DNA of 64,000 nt, taken from positions 62,001 through 126,000 of the forward strand of contig NZ_JNFA01000031.1 of the NCBI RefSeq assembly GCF_000766865.1, in the 5' to 3' direction. This DNA is from Listeria booriae. Its GTDB lineage: Bacteria; Bacillota; Bacilli; Lactobacillales; Listeriaceae. The translations under genes were made by a program, and so were the position numbers. This document shows, in pieces, positions 1-8,511 of this stretch (position 1 is its first letter; every line of letters begins with the position of its first letter). The notes below the pieces were generated by a model that saw only the letters and a program-made list of their open reading frames with translations, was not told where the DNA came from and did not search any database.

Positions 1-1
1 C

Positions 2-1015
2 GCGCGTGAAATTGGTGCGAGCATCCAAAAAGATTGCCTCGTTATTGTGAAGTCCACGGTGCCAGTTGGGACGAATGACAAAATTGAAGCAGTTGTACGT
101 GGTGCATTGCGAAGCGCGGTGGATGTGGATATTGTTTCGAACCCGGAATTTTTAGCACAAGGAACCGCGGTGCACGATACATTGCACGGTTCGCGAATTG
201 TGGTGGGAAGCGAGACGCCAAAAGCAGATGCCAAAATGCGTGAAATCTATGCGGAATATGGCCAGCCAATCATTTCTGTCTCTCGCAAAAGCGCGGAACT
301 CGTCAAATACGCCAGTAATGATTTCCTAGCTCTCAAAATCTCATTCGTGAATGAAATTGCGAACTTGTGTGACATTTTGGGTGCAGATATCGAGGAAGTC
401 ACAGAAGGAATGGGTTATGACGAACGAATTGGAAAAAGTTTCTTGCGTGCTGGTATAGGATACGGCGGATCGTGTTTTCCAAAAGATACAAAAGCACTTC
501 ACTGGCTCGCGGAAGATCATGGTTTTATCTTACGCACCATCGAAGCTGCTATCAAAATTAACGAAAAGCAAAAATATGCGTTACTTCATAAATTACGCAA
601 AGAGATGCCGAATCTAGCAGGGAAGAAAATCGCAGTGCTAGGCCTCACATTCAAACCAAACACCGATGATTTACGCGAAGCTCCGTCGATACCGAACCTG
701 CGAATTTTACAACAAGAAGGCGCGATTATTCAAGCATACGATCCGATCGCGATGGCGCAAACAGCGAAAGAACTCGGCGATGCATCGATTATGAAGGATT
801 CCATCGAAGCGGCATTAGAAGGTGCAGACGCGTGCTTGATATTCACCGAATGGGACACAATTCGTGCTATCACGCCCGATACCTTCCGAAAATGGATGGC
901 GAATCCGCTCGTACTAGACGGTCGTAACTGTTTTAACAAAAATGAGATGGAAGCATCCGGCATCGCGTACAAATCTATTGGCCGTCCGCTAACCAAAGTA
1001 GGGCAGCTACAATGA
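2..1015 (+). CDS. UDP-glucose 6-dehydrogenase, 5'-truncated by window edge
   Basis: Oxidises UDP-glucose to UDP-glucuronate with NAD+, supplying glucuronic acid for a surface polymer. The reading frame is open from base 2, so about 100 N-terminal residues (the Rossmann part) lie outside the window and 337 residues are visible. KSTVPVGT and the catalytic-cysteine motif GGSCFPKDT are present, followed by the C-terminal UDP-binding domain (LGLTFKPNTDDLREAPS). It overlaps the next gene by 4 bp (ATGA), so it is the upstream member of the polysaccharide operon. UDP-ManNAc dehydrogenase is the main alternative within the family; the motifs fit the UDP-glucose type (TuaD-like) better. Confidence 0.9.
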   Translation, partial: AREIGASIQKDCLVIVKSTVPVGTNDKIEAVVRGALRSAVDVDIVSNPEFLAQGTAVHDTLHGSRIVVGSETPKADAKMREIYAEYGQPIISVSRKSAELVKYASNDFLALKISFVNEIANLCDILGADIEEVTEGMGYDERIGKSFLRAGIGYGGSCFPKDTKALHWLAEDHGFILRTIEAAIKINEKQKYALLHKLRKEMPNLAGKKIAVLGLTFKPNTDDLREAPSIPNLRILQQEGAIIQAYDPIAMAQTAKELGDASIMKDSIEAALEGADACLIFTEWDTIRAITPDTFRKWMANPLVLDGRNCFNKNEMEASGIAYKSIGRPLTKVGQLQ

Positions 1016-1827
1016 ATCAGCACCCAAAAATATCAGTGATTGTCGCAACACTCGGTAATCGCGGTATTGAACTTAAACGGATGTTGGAAACACTGGAAAA
1101 TCAGACGTACAAACATTTTGAGGTAATCCTCGTTTTGCAGCAGGAACAAGATACATGGAGTGAGATATTAGCAGGATATAAGTTGACGACGCAGGTTGTG
1201 ATGATGTCAGGACGCGGACTTTCTAAAGCGCGGAACATCGGGCTAGCACACGCAACCGGAGATATCGTGACATTCGGCGATGATGACTGCTGGTATGAAC
1301 GCGAGACATTTCGACAAGTGGTCGCCTCCTTTCAAACAGGCAAAGACGTTATTAGTCTCAACATGTACGACCCAGACCGTCAAAAATTCGGTCGAGTACA
1401 GCGTATCCAAACACCAAAATTCCTAACGAAACGCGAGCTCATGAGCCGTTCTTCGATTGAAATTTTTGTGAAACGAGGATGTTTAGAGAATAACGAGGCA
1501 GGGCCAGAAATTCGTTTTGATGAATTATTTGGACTGGGAGCTACTTACATTTCTGGAGAGGAAAATATTTTCTTATCCGACTTATTCCGACAAGGATACG
1601 TCACTTATTTTCACCCAGAATCGCTCGTCTATCATGCCGTGCAACCACGAATCACCAGACTTACAAAAACTCAAATGTTGAGTAAAGGCCCGCTATTCAA
1701 AAGAATGTACAGCGCACCAACAGCCTTTCTACTTGTATCACTATTTTATTTTAAAAAGAAGCAAAAAAAAATATTTCGGGAGGTCCTGAAAGAAACGTGG
1801 ACCTATCAACCAAGAGGAGAGCGTTAA
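1012..1827 (+). CDS. GT2 family glycosyltransferase
   Basis: A 271-residue GT-A fold glycosyltransferase. The N-terminus (ISVIVATLGNRG) is the nucleotide-sugar binding strand of GT2 enzymes and FGDDDCWY around residue 85 holds the DxD-type metal site. The C-terminus (about residues 225-260) is hydrophobic then Lys-rich, suggesting peripheral attachment to the inner face of the membrane. It starts within the stop codon of the dehydrogenase and ends 1 bp before the next gene, so the genes are co-transcribed. The sugar transferred cannot be read from sequence; glucuronate is a candidate because of the upstream dehydrogenase (inference). Confidence 0.85.
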   Translation: MNQHPKISVIVATLGNRGIELKRMLETLENQTYKHFEVILVLQQEQDTWSEILAGYKLTTQVVMMSGRGLSKARNIGLAHATGDIVTFGDDDCWYERETFRQVVASFQTGKDVISLNMYDPDRQKFGRVQRIQTPKFLTKRELMSRSSIEIFVKRGCLENNEAGPEIRFDELFGLGATYISGEENIFLSDLFRQGYVTYFHPESLVYHAVQPRITRLTKTQMLSKGPLFKRMYSAPTAFLLVSLFYFKKKQKKIFREVLKETWTYQPRGER

Positions 1828-1828
1828 C

Positions 1829-3115
1829 GTGTATCAATGGATTTATAAGCAGGGCGTCAAACGCCGAAACCCACTTTTACCAGCAGCAGAAAGTTTTTTA
1901 CAAGAAACAGATACGTGGACACGAGCAGAACTAGAGGAATATCAGTTAGAGAAATTGCAAGAACTTGTACATTGGGCCTATGAAAACTCCGCATATTACA
2001 AAAAACTGTTCGATGAGACTGGTGTTCACCCCGACGATATTCGAGAATTAAATGACCTCCAAATCATTCCCCCAATCACAAAAAAGATCTTATTAGCAGA
2101 AAATGAAGCGATTCATGCGACGGCGAGTTTTGAGCGTTTAATCTTTTCAGAAACATCCGGAAGTACGGGTTCTCCACTCACCTTTCACCGAAATCTAGAG
2201 TGGGATGCGAGACACCGCGCCGCAATTCACCGCGGTTATGATTGGTATGGCATTAAACCTTGGCATCGGAACGGCTATTTTTGGGGCTATAACCTCGATG
2301 TGAAGAAGCATTGGAAATTAAAAATGATGGACAAATTGGTGAACCGATTCCGCATCTTTTCCTATGAAACAGATGAAATCAACGCCTTCATTAAAAAATT
2401 AAAAAAAGCCGATTATCTAGAAGGTTATTCCTCGATGATCTATCATATCGCACAAAAAATCGAACGAGAAGACCTGCCAATACGAGCTAATTTAAAAATG
2501 ATCAAAGGTACATCCGAGAAAATTTTTGACTCATACCAACCAACTGTAGAAAAAGTATTTGGACGCAAAATTATTAGCGAGTACGGCGCAACAGAAACAG
2601 GAATTATCGCGTTTGAATGTCCGGATGGAAACATGCACATGACAATGGAAAACGTGATTGTAGAAGTGATTGACGGAGAAATTTATGTGACGAATCTGTT
2701 TTCTAAATCATTTCCGATTATCCGCTATGCACTAGGCGACTACGTCGAATTAGACACAGAAACCAAGTGTTCTTGCGGACGCGAGCATACCATTGTGAAA
2801 TCTGTCATTGGACGTATCGGTAAAGAAATTCTAGGTGAACAAGAAACGTATCCGAGTTTCATCTTTTATTACATTTTCAAAAATATTGTGATGGATGGAG
2901 GAGAAGCAATCGGTTATCAAGTGTTACAACATGAGAAAGGGCATCTTGAGTTCCGCCTGGAGCCTCATCTGAGTGACCATACACGAAGACGTTTAGAAAC
3001 TGAAATCGTGAAATATTTTGCAACAGACATGACTTATGAGATAAGCGAAGGAGCCACATTCTATCGTGATGGTGGAAAGCTAAAAGACTTTGTTTCGTTC
3101 ATAGAAACAGTGTAG
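1829..3115 (+). CDS. PaaK/CapK-like AMP-binding protein of the polysaccharide cluster
   Basis: A 428-residue member of the adenylate-forming superfamily related to phenylacetate-CoA ligase (PaaK) and to CapK proteins found in capsule loci. The nucleotide loop reads SETSGSTGSP near residue 110, a second core motif is SEYGATETG near residue 252, and a Cys-rich CSCGREH lies near residue 316. The GTG start at 1829 follows GGAGAG. Placed between glycosyltransferases, it probably activates a carboxylic acid for decoration of the polymer (inference). The real substrate is unknown; a catabolic phenylacetate role is unlikely in this setting. Confidence 0.75.
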   Translation: MYQWIYKQGVKRRNPLLPAAESFLQETDTWTRAELEEYQLEKLQELVHWAYENSAYYKKLFDETGVHPDDIRELNDLQIIPPITKKILLAENEAIHATASFERLIFSETSGSTGSPLTFHRNLEWDARHRAAIHRGYDWYGIKPWHRNGYFWGYNLDVKKHWKLKMMDKLVNRFRIFSYETDEINAFIKKLKKADYLEGYSSMIYHIAQKIEREDLPIRANLKMIKGTSEKIFDSYQPTVEKVFGRKIISEYGATETGIIAFECPDGNMHMTMENVIVEVIDGEIYVTNLFSKSFPIIRYALGDYVELDTETKCSCGREHTIVKSVIGRIGKEILGEQETYPSFIFYYIFKNIVMDGGEAIGYQVLQHEKGHLEFRLEPHLSDHTRRRLETEIVKYFATDMTYEISEGATFYRDGGKLKDFVSFIETV

Positions 3116-3129
3116 GAAAGGAGCACATC

Positions 3130-4107
3130 ATGACAGCCGCAAAAGTATCAATTATTATTCCGATTTATAACATTGAAAAATATGTGGAGCGGTGCCTGGA
3201 TTCAATTCTAGCACAGAGCTATCAAAACTTTGAGGTGCTCGCTGTAGATGACGGTTCGACGGATCAGAGTGGGGTGCTAGTGAAACGATACGCCGACCAA
3301 GATAAGCGTGTTTCAATCATCAAAAAGCCCAATGGAGGACAAGCGAGTGCGAGAAATTTAGCGCTGAGCCAAGCAAAAGGTGACTACATTTTGATGATTG
3401 ACGGTGATGATTATATTTTGCCCAATCTGCTTGAAAAATGTATCTCCGAACTCACAAAAGGCGCTGATATCGTCGTATTCGATTATCTGGCGCTGGATAA
3501 GAAGCAACAGCAGCATTACGTAAGCGTTGGAAGTTCGCCAATCACAGCAGGCACCGCACCATGGAACAAAATGTATGCTGCACATCTATGGCAAAACACC
3601 GTGTTCCCAGAAGGCTATTGGTATGAAGATTTAGGCGTGGTACCGTTCTTACTTTTGAAATCTAAACAAACTTGCAAAATCAACGAAGCATTCTACGTAT
3701 ACGATCAATCCCGAGAAGATTCCCAGACAAATACGATAAACCTGACGCGCTATCTCGATATTCTAGTGGTTCTTAATTACTTAAAACAGCAAGTCGAAAC
3801 ATTGCCAGAAGCGCATAAAGATACGATTTCTAGTATGTACTTGGAGCAGTTAGGTTACGTGATGACATTAAATAAAAGCCAGAACATCCAAAATAAAAAA
3901 GACCGACACGCGTTTCTGGGAAAAATGCAGCAGGAACTAGAAATAGCATGCCCAAACTGGTACAGCATCACACATAAACCAGAAAATACAAAATTGAAAA
4001 TGATGCGTCGAATGGCAATAAAGGCGTATTTTAATGGCCACTTCTTGTTAGGTGACATCCTTTATATATGGCCGAAAAAATTAAAAGAGATTGGAGCTAG
4101 AGAATGA
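3130..4107 (+). CDS. GT2 family glycosyltransferase
   Basis: A 325-residue GT2 enzyme beginning VSIIIPIYNIEKYVERCLDSI, with the typical VDDGSTDQSG and the metal-binding IDGDDYI near residue 95. Start ATG 3130 is preceded by AAAGGAG. It is 14 bp after the CapK-like gene and overlaps the following gene by 4 bp. It resembles family members that add sugars to capsule or teichoic-acid-like chains on the cytoplasmic side of the membrane. Donor and acceptor are not predictable here. Confidence 0.88.
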   Translation: MTAAKVSIIIPIYNIEKYVERCLDSILAQSYQNFEVLAVDDGSTDQSGVLVKRYADQDKRVSIIKKPNGGQASARNLALSQAKGDYILMIDGDDYILPNLLEKCISELTKGADIVVFDYLALDKKQQQHYVSVGSSPITAGTAPWNKMYAAHLWQNTVFPEGYWYEDLGVVPFLLLKSKQTCKINEAFYVYDQSREDSQTNTINLTRYLDILVVLNYLKQQVETLPEAHKDTISSMYLEQLGYVMTLNKSQNIQNKKDRHAFLGKMQQELEIACPNWYSITHKPENTKLKMMRRMAIKAYFNGHFLLGDILYIWPKKLKEIGARE

Positions 4108-5258
4108 AATTAATCATGAACTTCTTGCTTGCCTTATTTCGTCTATTCCCAGTGAAAAATATCATGCTGTTCGAAAGTATGTCTGGATTTCAAGATAACT
4201 CAAAAGCGCTTTTTGAAGAGATGATAGTACAGAAGATAAACGAGAAATATAAAATGATTTGGTTTGTAGCCGATCCAGATATGATGGAAAACAAAGGCTA
4301 TCCGAATGTCCGATTTATGAAAAAAACAGGTGTAACAAGAAAATCATTGCGTTACCTCTACTACAACTGCGTCGCGAAATACTGTTTTTATACACATGAA
4401 GTACTAGGATATCGCACAGACGACAAACAAATCCGCTTTTTCCTCACACATGGCACACCTTTAAAGGATAGTCGTGGATGCTTCGGTCCAACAGAAAATC
4501 ACACATACATTTTATCTACATCCGATTTTGCAGCAGAATTACGTGCGACATCATTGCTTGGCGGTACCGATAAAATGCAAGTGTTAGGTTTTCCGCGCAA
4601 CGACAAAATGTTTCGAGAAGACACAGGTACAAAAGAATTTCTCGCCCAGTATGAATACAAGAAACTGATTGTCTGGTTGCCAACCTTCAAGCATATTCAT
4701 AACAGCGACCGCGTTGATTTTGCGACAGACAGCGATCATGATATATCCCTGATGAGCCCAGAATTTTTCAAAATGTTAAATGAAAAGCTAGCCATGACAG
4801 ACACCTTACTAATCATCAAATTCCATCCAAATCAAGATCTCCGCTTCGTTTCTTTTTACGATTTATCACACATCGTAACGCTATCCAACCAGGAAATGTT
4901 GCAAGGAGGTATCGATTTATACGCCTTACTTGGAAAGTCTGACGCATTAATCACAGATTTCTCCTCGGTCTATTTTGACTACTTGCTTCTGAATAAACCT
5001 ATTGGCTTTGAACTGGGGGATATGAGTAACTACAGAACAGGGCGCGGCTTTCTCGTTGATGAACCACTAGATTATATGCCCGGTAACAAAATTCATGACG
5101 AAGCCTTATTTCTGCAATTTATAGATCAAACCGCGCGAAACGAAGATAATTACGTCATCGAACGCGCTAAGTTATGCGTAAAAATGAATCATTATCACGA
5201 TAACAAATCCGCAAAACGAATCCTGGAATTTTTAGAATTGGAAGGTGCAAACGTATGA
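4104..5258 (+). CDS. CDP-glycerol glycerophosphotransferase family protein
   Basis: Transfers glycerol-phosphate from CDP-glycerol to a lipid-linked acceptor, as in TagB/TagF teichoic acid enzymes. The 384-residue protein carries the family signatures HGTPLKD near residue 115, KFHPNQD near residue 236 and TDFSSVYFDYLLL near residue 286. A short hydrophobic N-terminus (residues 1-15) fits membrane association. It overlaps both neighbours by 4 bp, and the next gene encodes the enzyme that makes CDP-glycerol, so substrate supply and use are coupled. It indicates that the polymer contains glycerol phosphate, either as backbone or as side group. Confidence 0.88.
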   Translation: MKLIMNFLLALFRLFPVKNIMLFESMSGFQDNSKALFEEMIVQKINEKYKMIWFVADPDMMENKGYPNVRFMKKTGVTRKSLRYLYYNCVAKYCFYTHEVLGYRTDDKQIRFFLTHGTPLKDSRGCFGPTENHTYILSTSDFAAELRATSLLGGTDKMQVLGFPRNDKMFREDTGTKEFLAQYEYKKLIVWLPTFKHIHNSDRVDFATDSDHDISLMSPEFFKMLNEKLAMTDTLLIIKFHPNQDLRFVSFYDLSHIVTLSNQEMLQGGIDLYALLGKSDALITDFSSVYFDYLLLNKPIGFELGDMSNYRTGRGFLVDEPLDYMPGNKIHDEALFLQFIDQTARNEDNYVIERAKLCVKMNHYHDNKSAKRILEFLELEGANV

Positions 5259-5686
5259 AAAAATATAAATTAGGCTATACATCGGGTGTTTTCGATCTTT
5301 TCCACATTGGTCATCTCAACATTTTAAAAAAAGCGAAAGAGCATTGTGACCATCTAATCGTTGCTGTGAGCACAGACGAACTCGTTCAAAGCTATAAAAA
5401 CAAAACACCAGTTATCCCACATGTTGAACGAATGGAAATCGTAAAATCAATCACGTTTGTCGATGAGGTCGTGGCACAAACGAACCGCGATAAAGTAGCT
5501 GCGATGGAAAAACATCAATTTGATGTCATGTTTGTTGGTTCCGATTGGAAAGGCAATGCATTATTCAACGAAACCGAACGAATTTTTAACGAAAATGGTG
5601 TCGATGTTGTCTATTTCCCTTACACGAGCAACACGTCCTCAACCCTGTTAACCCAAGTTCTCACTAAAATAGCACAACCAAATTAA
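5255..5686 (+). CDS. glycerol-3-phosphate cytidylyltransferase (TagD-like)
   Basis: Makes CDP-glycerol from CTP and glycerol 3-phosphate. The 143-residue size is right for TagD/TarD. It has the nucleotidyltransferase HxGH motif in GVFDLFHIGHLN (residues 11-22), the ERMEIVKSI segment matching the RxxxxxS region, and YTSNTSSTLL near the C-terminus, where TagD has RTxGISTT; that last motif is divergent. A TagD-like enzyme of different CDP-alcohol specificity is therefore possible. It overlaps the glycerophosphotransferase gene by 4 bp. Confidence 0.85.
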   Translation: MKKYKLGYTSGVFDLFHIGHLNILKKAKEHCDHLIVAVSTDELVQSYKNKTPVIPHVERMEIVKSITFVDEVVAQTNRDKVAAMEKHQFDVMFVGSDWKGNALFNETERIFNENGVDVVYFPYTSNTSSTLLTQVLTKIAQPN

Positions 5687-5709
5687 AAAATGGAGATGAG
5701 CCAAAATAC

Positions 5710-7128
5710 ATGAGTAGTAAATATAAAAAATTATTTCAAAATACAGTCCTCTTCTCAATTGGGAGTATGGGGAGCAAGCTTATCAGTTTACTGCTCGTCG
5801 TGGTTTTTACCCACCACTTGAATCCACAGGAATATGGTGAAGTTGAACTCATATCTGTCATTATTAATCTCTGTTTACCATTTGTGACCCTTTCGATTTA
5901 TGATGCTGTTCTAAGATTTGTGATGAAAGACAATGAGAATAAAGGTAGCGTCCTAATGAATGGGCTTATGATATGTGTAGTAGTTGGAATTCTTTTCATA
6001 ACAGGAAGTATCATCGGAATTATCTTTTTCGGATTAGGAATGAATACACTTGTGATTGCAGCGATTATTTTTGCCCAGTCAATTAACCTGGTGTTTGCAC
6101 AATATGCACGCGGAACAGGGCGAATTAAGCTTTATGTCGTCAATGGATTACTCACAGCTATTCTAATTTTCAGCATCGTTAGCGTCTTGCTTGTTTACTT
6201 CCACATTGGCATCATGGGTTATTTCATTGGGATGGTGATTGCCTTCTCCGTCAGTAACGTCATATTGTTTTGTTTCAGCGGAAAAGTTGCAGAGACACTT
6301 GTAAAAGCGCCTTGGGATCGTGATTTAATGAAACGGATGTTGCTCTATAGCTTGCCACTTATCCCGAATACGCTTATGTTTTGGGTGATGGACACCTCCG
6401 ATCGCCTGTTGATTCAATCTTTCCTTGGACTTGCTGCAAATGGCTATTACGCTGTTGCTAATAAAATTCCAGTCATTCTAAATACACTCAGTTCCATCTT
6501 TATGCAGGCATGGCAATTAACCGCGATTGAAGAAGGCGAGCAAAAAGACCGTGATCGTTTTTATTCCAGTGTATTTAACGCACTTGCCTCCTTCATGATT
6601 ATCGTCAGCGCACTTATCCTTTCCATTTTAAAATGGGGATTTGGCATCGGACTAGGTAGCGAATTTTACGAAGCGTGGAGGTTCGTTCCAATCCAGCTAT
6701 TTGCTGTCATTTTCGCAAGTTTCTCCTCTTTTATCGGAGTTATCTACGCAGTGCAAATGCGCACCAAGCAAGTATTCACAACATCTTTCGTTGGCGCAGC
6801 ACTCAACCTCTTGCTCAACCTCTTGCTTATTCCCCGAATGGGACTATACGGCGCAGCGATTGCCACAACAATCAGCTTTCTCTCCGTCTGGATTGCGCGC
6901 TTACTACAAACAAGAAAATATGTCAAAATACGTATCAAATTCCTAACTCTTGTCCCAGCATTAGCAGTACTCGCAGCTCAAGCCATGTTCCTATACCAAA
7001 CAAAAGTACCAAATTTACTTACAAACATATTAGCCGTAAGCACGATACTCCTAATTAACCTCCGAAATATCCAATTTATGATTCGAAATTTATTAACAAA
7101 AAAACGAAGAAAGAGTGATATAGCATGA
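5710..7128 (+). CDS. polysaccharide flippase (Wzx/MOP superfamily)
   Basis: A 472-residue integral membrane protein with about 12-14 hydrophobic segments starting at residue 14 and a basic C-terminus (TKKRRKSD). The pattern and the N-terminal NTVLFSIGSMGSK segment fit the RfbX/Wzx branch of the MOP exporters, which flip lipid-linked oligosaccharides across the membrane. ATG 5710 follows GGAGATGAG. It lies in the operon and overlaps the epimerase gene by 4 bp. I see no separate Wzy polymerase in the window; it could lie upstream, or polymerisation could follow another route. Confidence 0.87.
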   Translation: MSSKYKKLFQNTVLFSIGSMGSKLISLLLVVVFTHHLNPQEYGEVELISVIINLCLPFVTLSIYDAVLRFVMKDNENKGSVLMNGLMICVVVGILFITGSIIGIIFFGLGMNTLVIAAIIFAQSINLVFAQYARGTGRIKLYVVNGLLTAILIFSIVSVLLVYFHIGIMGYFIGMVIAFSVSNVILFCFSGKVAETLVKAPWDRDLMKRMLLYSLPLIPNTLMFWVMDTSDRLLIQSFLGLAANGYYAVANKIPVILNTLSSIFMQAWQLTAIEEGEQKDRDRFYSSVFNALASFMIIVSALILSILKWGFGIGLGSEFYEAWRFVPIQLFAVIFASFSSFIGVIYAVQMRTKQVFTTSFVGAALNLLLNLLLIPRMGLYGAAIATTISFLSVWIARLLQTRKYVKIRIKFLTLVPALAVLAAQAMFLYQTKVPNLLTNILAVSTILLINLRNIQFMIRNLLTKKRRKSDIA

Positions 7129-8108
7129 TTTTAGAAACAGTTTTAGTTACAGGTGGCGCAGGTTTTATTGGAGGGCATTTAGTCGAACGATTACTGGAAA
7201 AATATCATGTCGTCGTGATGGATAACTTAAGCACAGGAAAAATATCCAATTTACCACAGCATCCACAGTTAGACTTTTTATTTGGTGATGTGAGCAAAGA
7301 AAAAGACGTCGCGCGCGTTTTCGAGTTGTATACTTTCACATACGTGTACCATTTAGCCGCCATAGCAAGCGTTGCGGCATCCATCGAGAATCCATTAGGA
7401 ACTCATCAAACCAATATGGACGGGACCATACATCTGTTAAACGCCTCTAAAAAACAAGCCAATACCATGAGAAAATTTGTTTTCGCATCTTCAGCCGCAG
7501 TCTATGGTAGCGAACCAACCCTTCCGAAACGAGAGACTTCCGCCATCGCACCAATCACACCATACGGTATCGATAAATTAGCTTCTGAAAGCTATGTCAT
7601 CTCGTACAGCCATTTATTTGGCCTTAAAACAAGTGCGGCGCGCTTTTTCAACGTTTACGGACCAAGACAAAATCCAGAATCACCGTATTCAGGAGTCCTT
7701 TCCATTTTGACTAATTGCATCCAGAAAGTGGTAGCAGGAGACGAAAAAGTAGCATTCACGCTATACGGCGATGGCTCGCAAGTCCGTGATTTTGTGTATG
7801 TAGATGATATTGTAAATGGATTGATATTGCTGGCAGAATCAGCAGAAAGCCAATCCGAAGTATTTAATATCGCCTCCGATGAAAACCACACATTGCTTGA
7901 AGTTATTGCTATGTATGAAGAGATTGTAGGTAAAAAACTCCCATTAAAGTATAAAAATGCAAGAGCAGGAGATATTCACCAATCCTACGCTGATATCAGT
8001 AAAATAAAAACAATAGGATATAAGGCAACGAACACACTAAAAATGGGCTTGAGTAAGTATAACCAGCATGAAATGGAACAAGCTCAGCAATCTATTGGTA
8101 TTTCATAA
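7125..8108 (+). CDS. NAD-dependent sugar-nucleotide epimerase/dehydratase
   Basis: A 327-residue extended short-chain dehydrogenase. TGGAGFIGGHL (residues 9-19) is the NAD-binding loop, SSAAVYG near residue 125 gives the catalytic Ser, and YGIDKLASE near residue 148 the YxxxK pair; RFFNVYGPRQNP and RDFVYVDDIV are typical of UDP-hexose 4-epimerases. It is the last gene of the operon, overlapping the flippase gene by 4 bp. Likely reactions are UDP-glucose/galactose or UDP-glucuronate/galacturonate interconversion; the upstream dehydrogenase makes the second plausible but unproven. Confidence 0.85.
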   Translation: MILETVLVTGGAGFIGGHLVERLLEKYHVVVMDNLSTGKISNLPQHPQLDFLFGDVSKEKDVARVFELYTFTYVYHLAAIASVAASIENPLGTHQTNMDGTIHLLNASKKQANTMRKFVFASSAAVYGSEPTLPKRETSAIAPITPYGIDKLASESYVISYSHLFGLKTSAARFFNVYGPRQNPESPYSGVLSILTNCIQKVVAGDEKVAFTLYGDGSQVRDFVYVDDIVNGLILLAESAESQSEVFNIASDENHTLLEVIAMYEEIVGKKLPLKYKNARAGDIHQSYADISKIKTIGYKATNTLKMGLSKYNQHEMEQAQQSIGIS

Positions 8109-8173
8109 TTTAGTACTAAACAAAATCAACCTCCAGTATAGAGCCTAGTTTCATTATTTCATATAAGATTTGA

Positions 8174-8302
8174 TTATCGTTTGTTTGGTGCTCCAGCTTT
8201 AGTTGGAGCACCGATTGCGCCGATGTTTTTAACTACTTGACCATGTTGGTTAATAATTTGTAAATGCATGGTTGCATCTTTTGAACCGCGAGGCAGTAAT
8301 GT
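8174..8302 (-). pseudogene. 3'-end remnant of a decayed gene
   Basis: On the minus strand a coherent reading frame LLPRGSKDATMHLQIINQ continues through VVKNIGAIGAPTK to a stop at 8174-8176, with no start codon and an in-frame stop at 8303-8305. Just upstream a different minus frame reads PALPDFSKVFTTLNIT, and joining the two around 8300 would give a continuous beta-strand-rich segment, so a frameshift is likely. I do not recognise the family; the composition suits the end of a secreted or surface protein. It lies between two unrelated transcription units. Confidence 0.45.
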
Positions 8303-8446
8303 TTAGAGTTGTAAATACTTTAGAGAAATCAGGTAGTGCTGGATATAATGTTCTTGATATTGTCGTGTACATACAAATTTGGTTACTATGGATGAAGTTT
8401 TTAGCTATTTACGATCTACCATGATTTTTTCTTCATCAAAACAGAT

Positions 8447-8506
8447 AAAAAAACAAAAAGCATGCTACTCGTAGTCCCGCCATTGGGAAAACAAGTAGTA
8501 TGCTTT
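8447..8506 (-). terminator. intrinsic terminator of pucR
   Basis: On the minus strand the arms GCATACTACT and AGTAGCATGC (one mismatch) enclose a loop with its own CCCAATGGCGGG hairpin and are followed by TTTTTGTTTTTTT. It ends just after the pucR stop codon. Confidence 0.8.
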
Positions 8507-8511
8507 TATGC

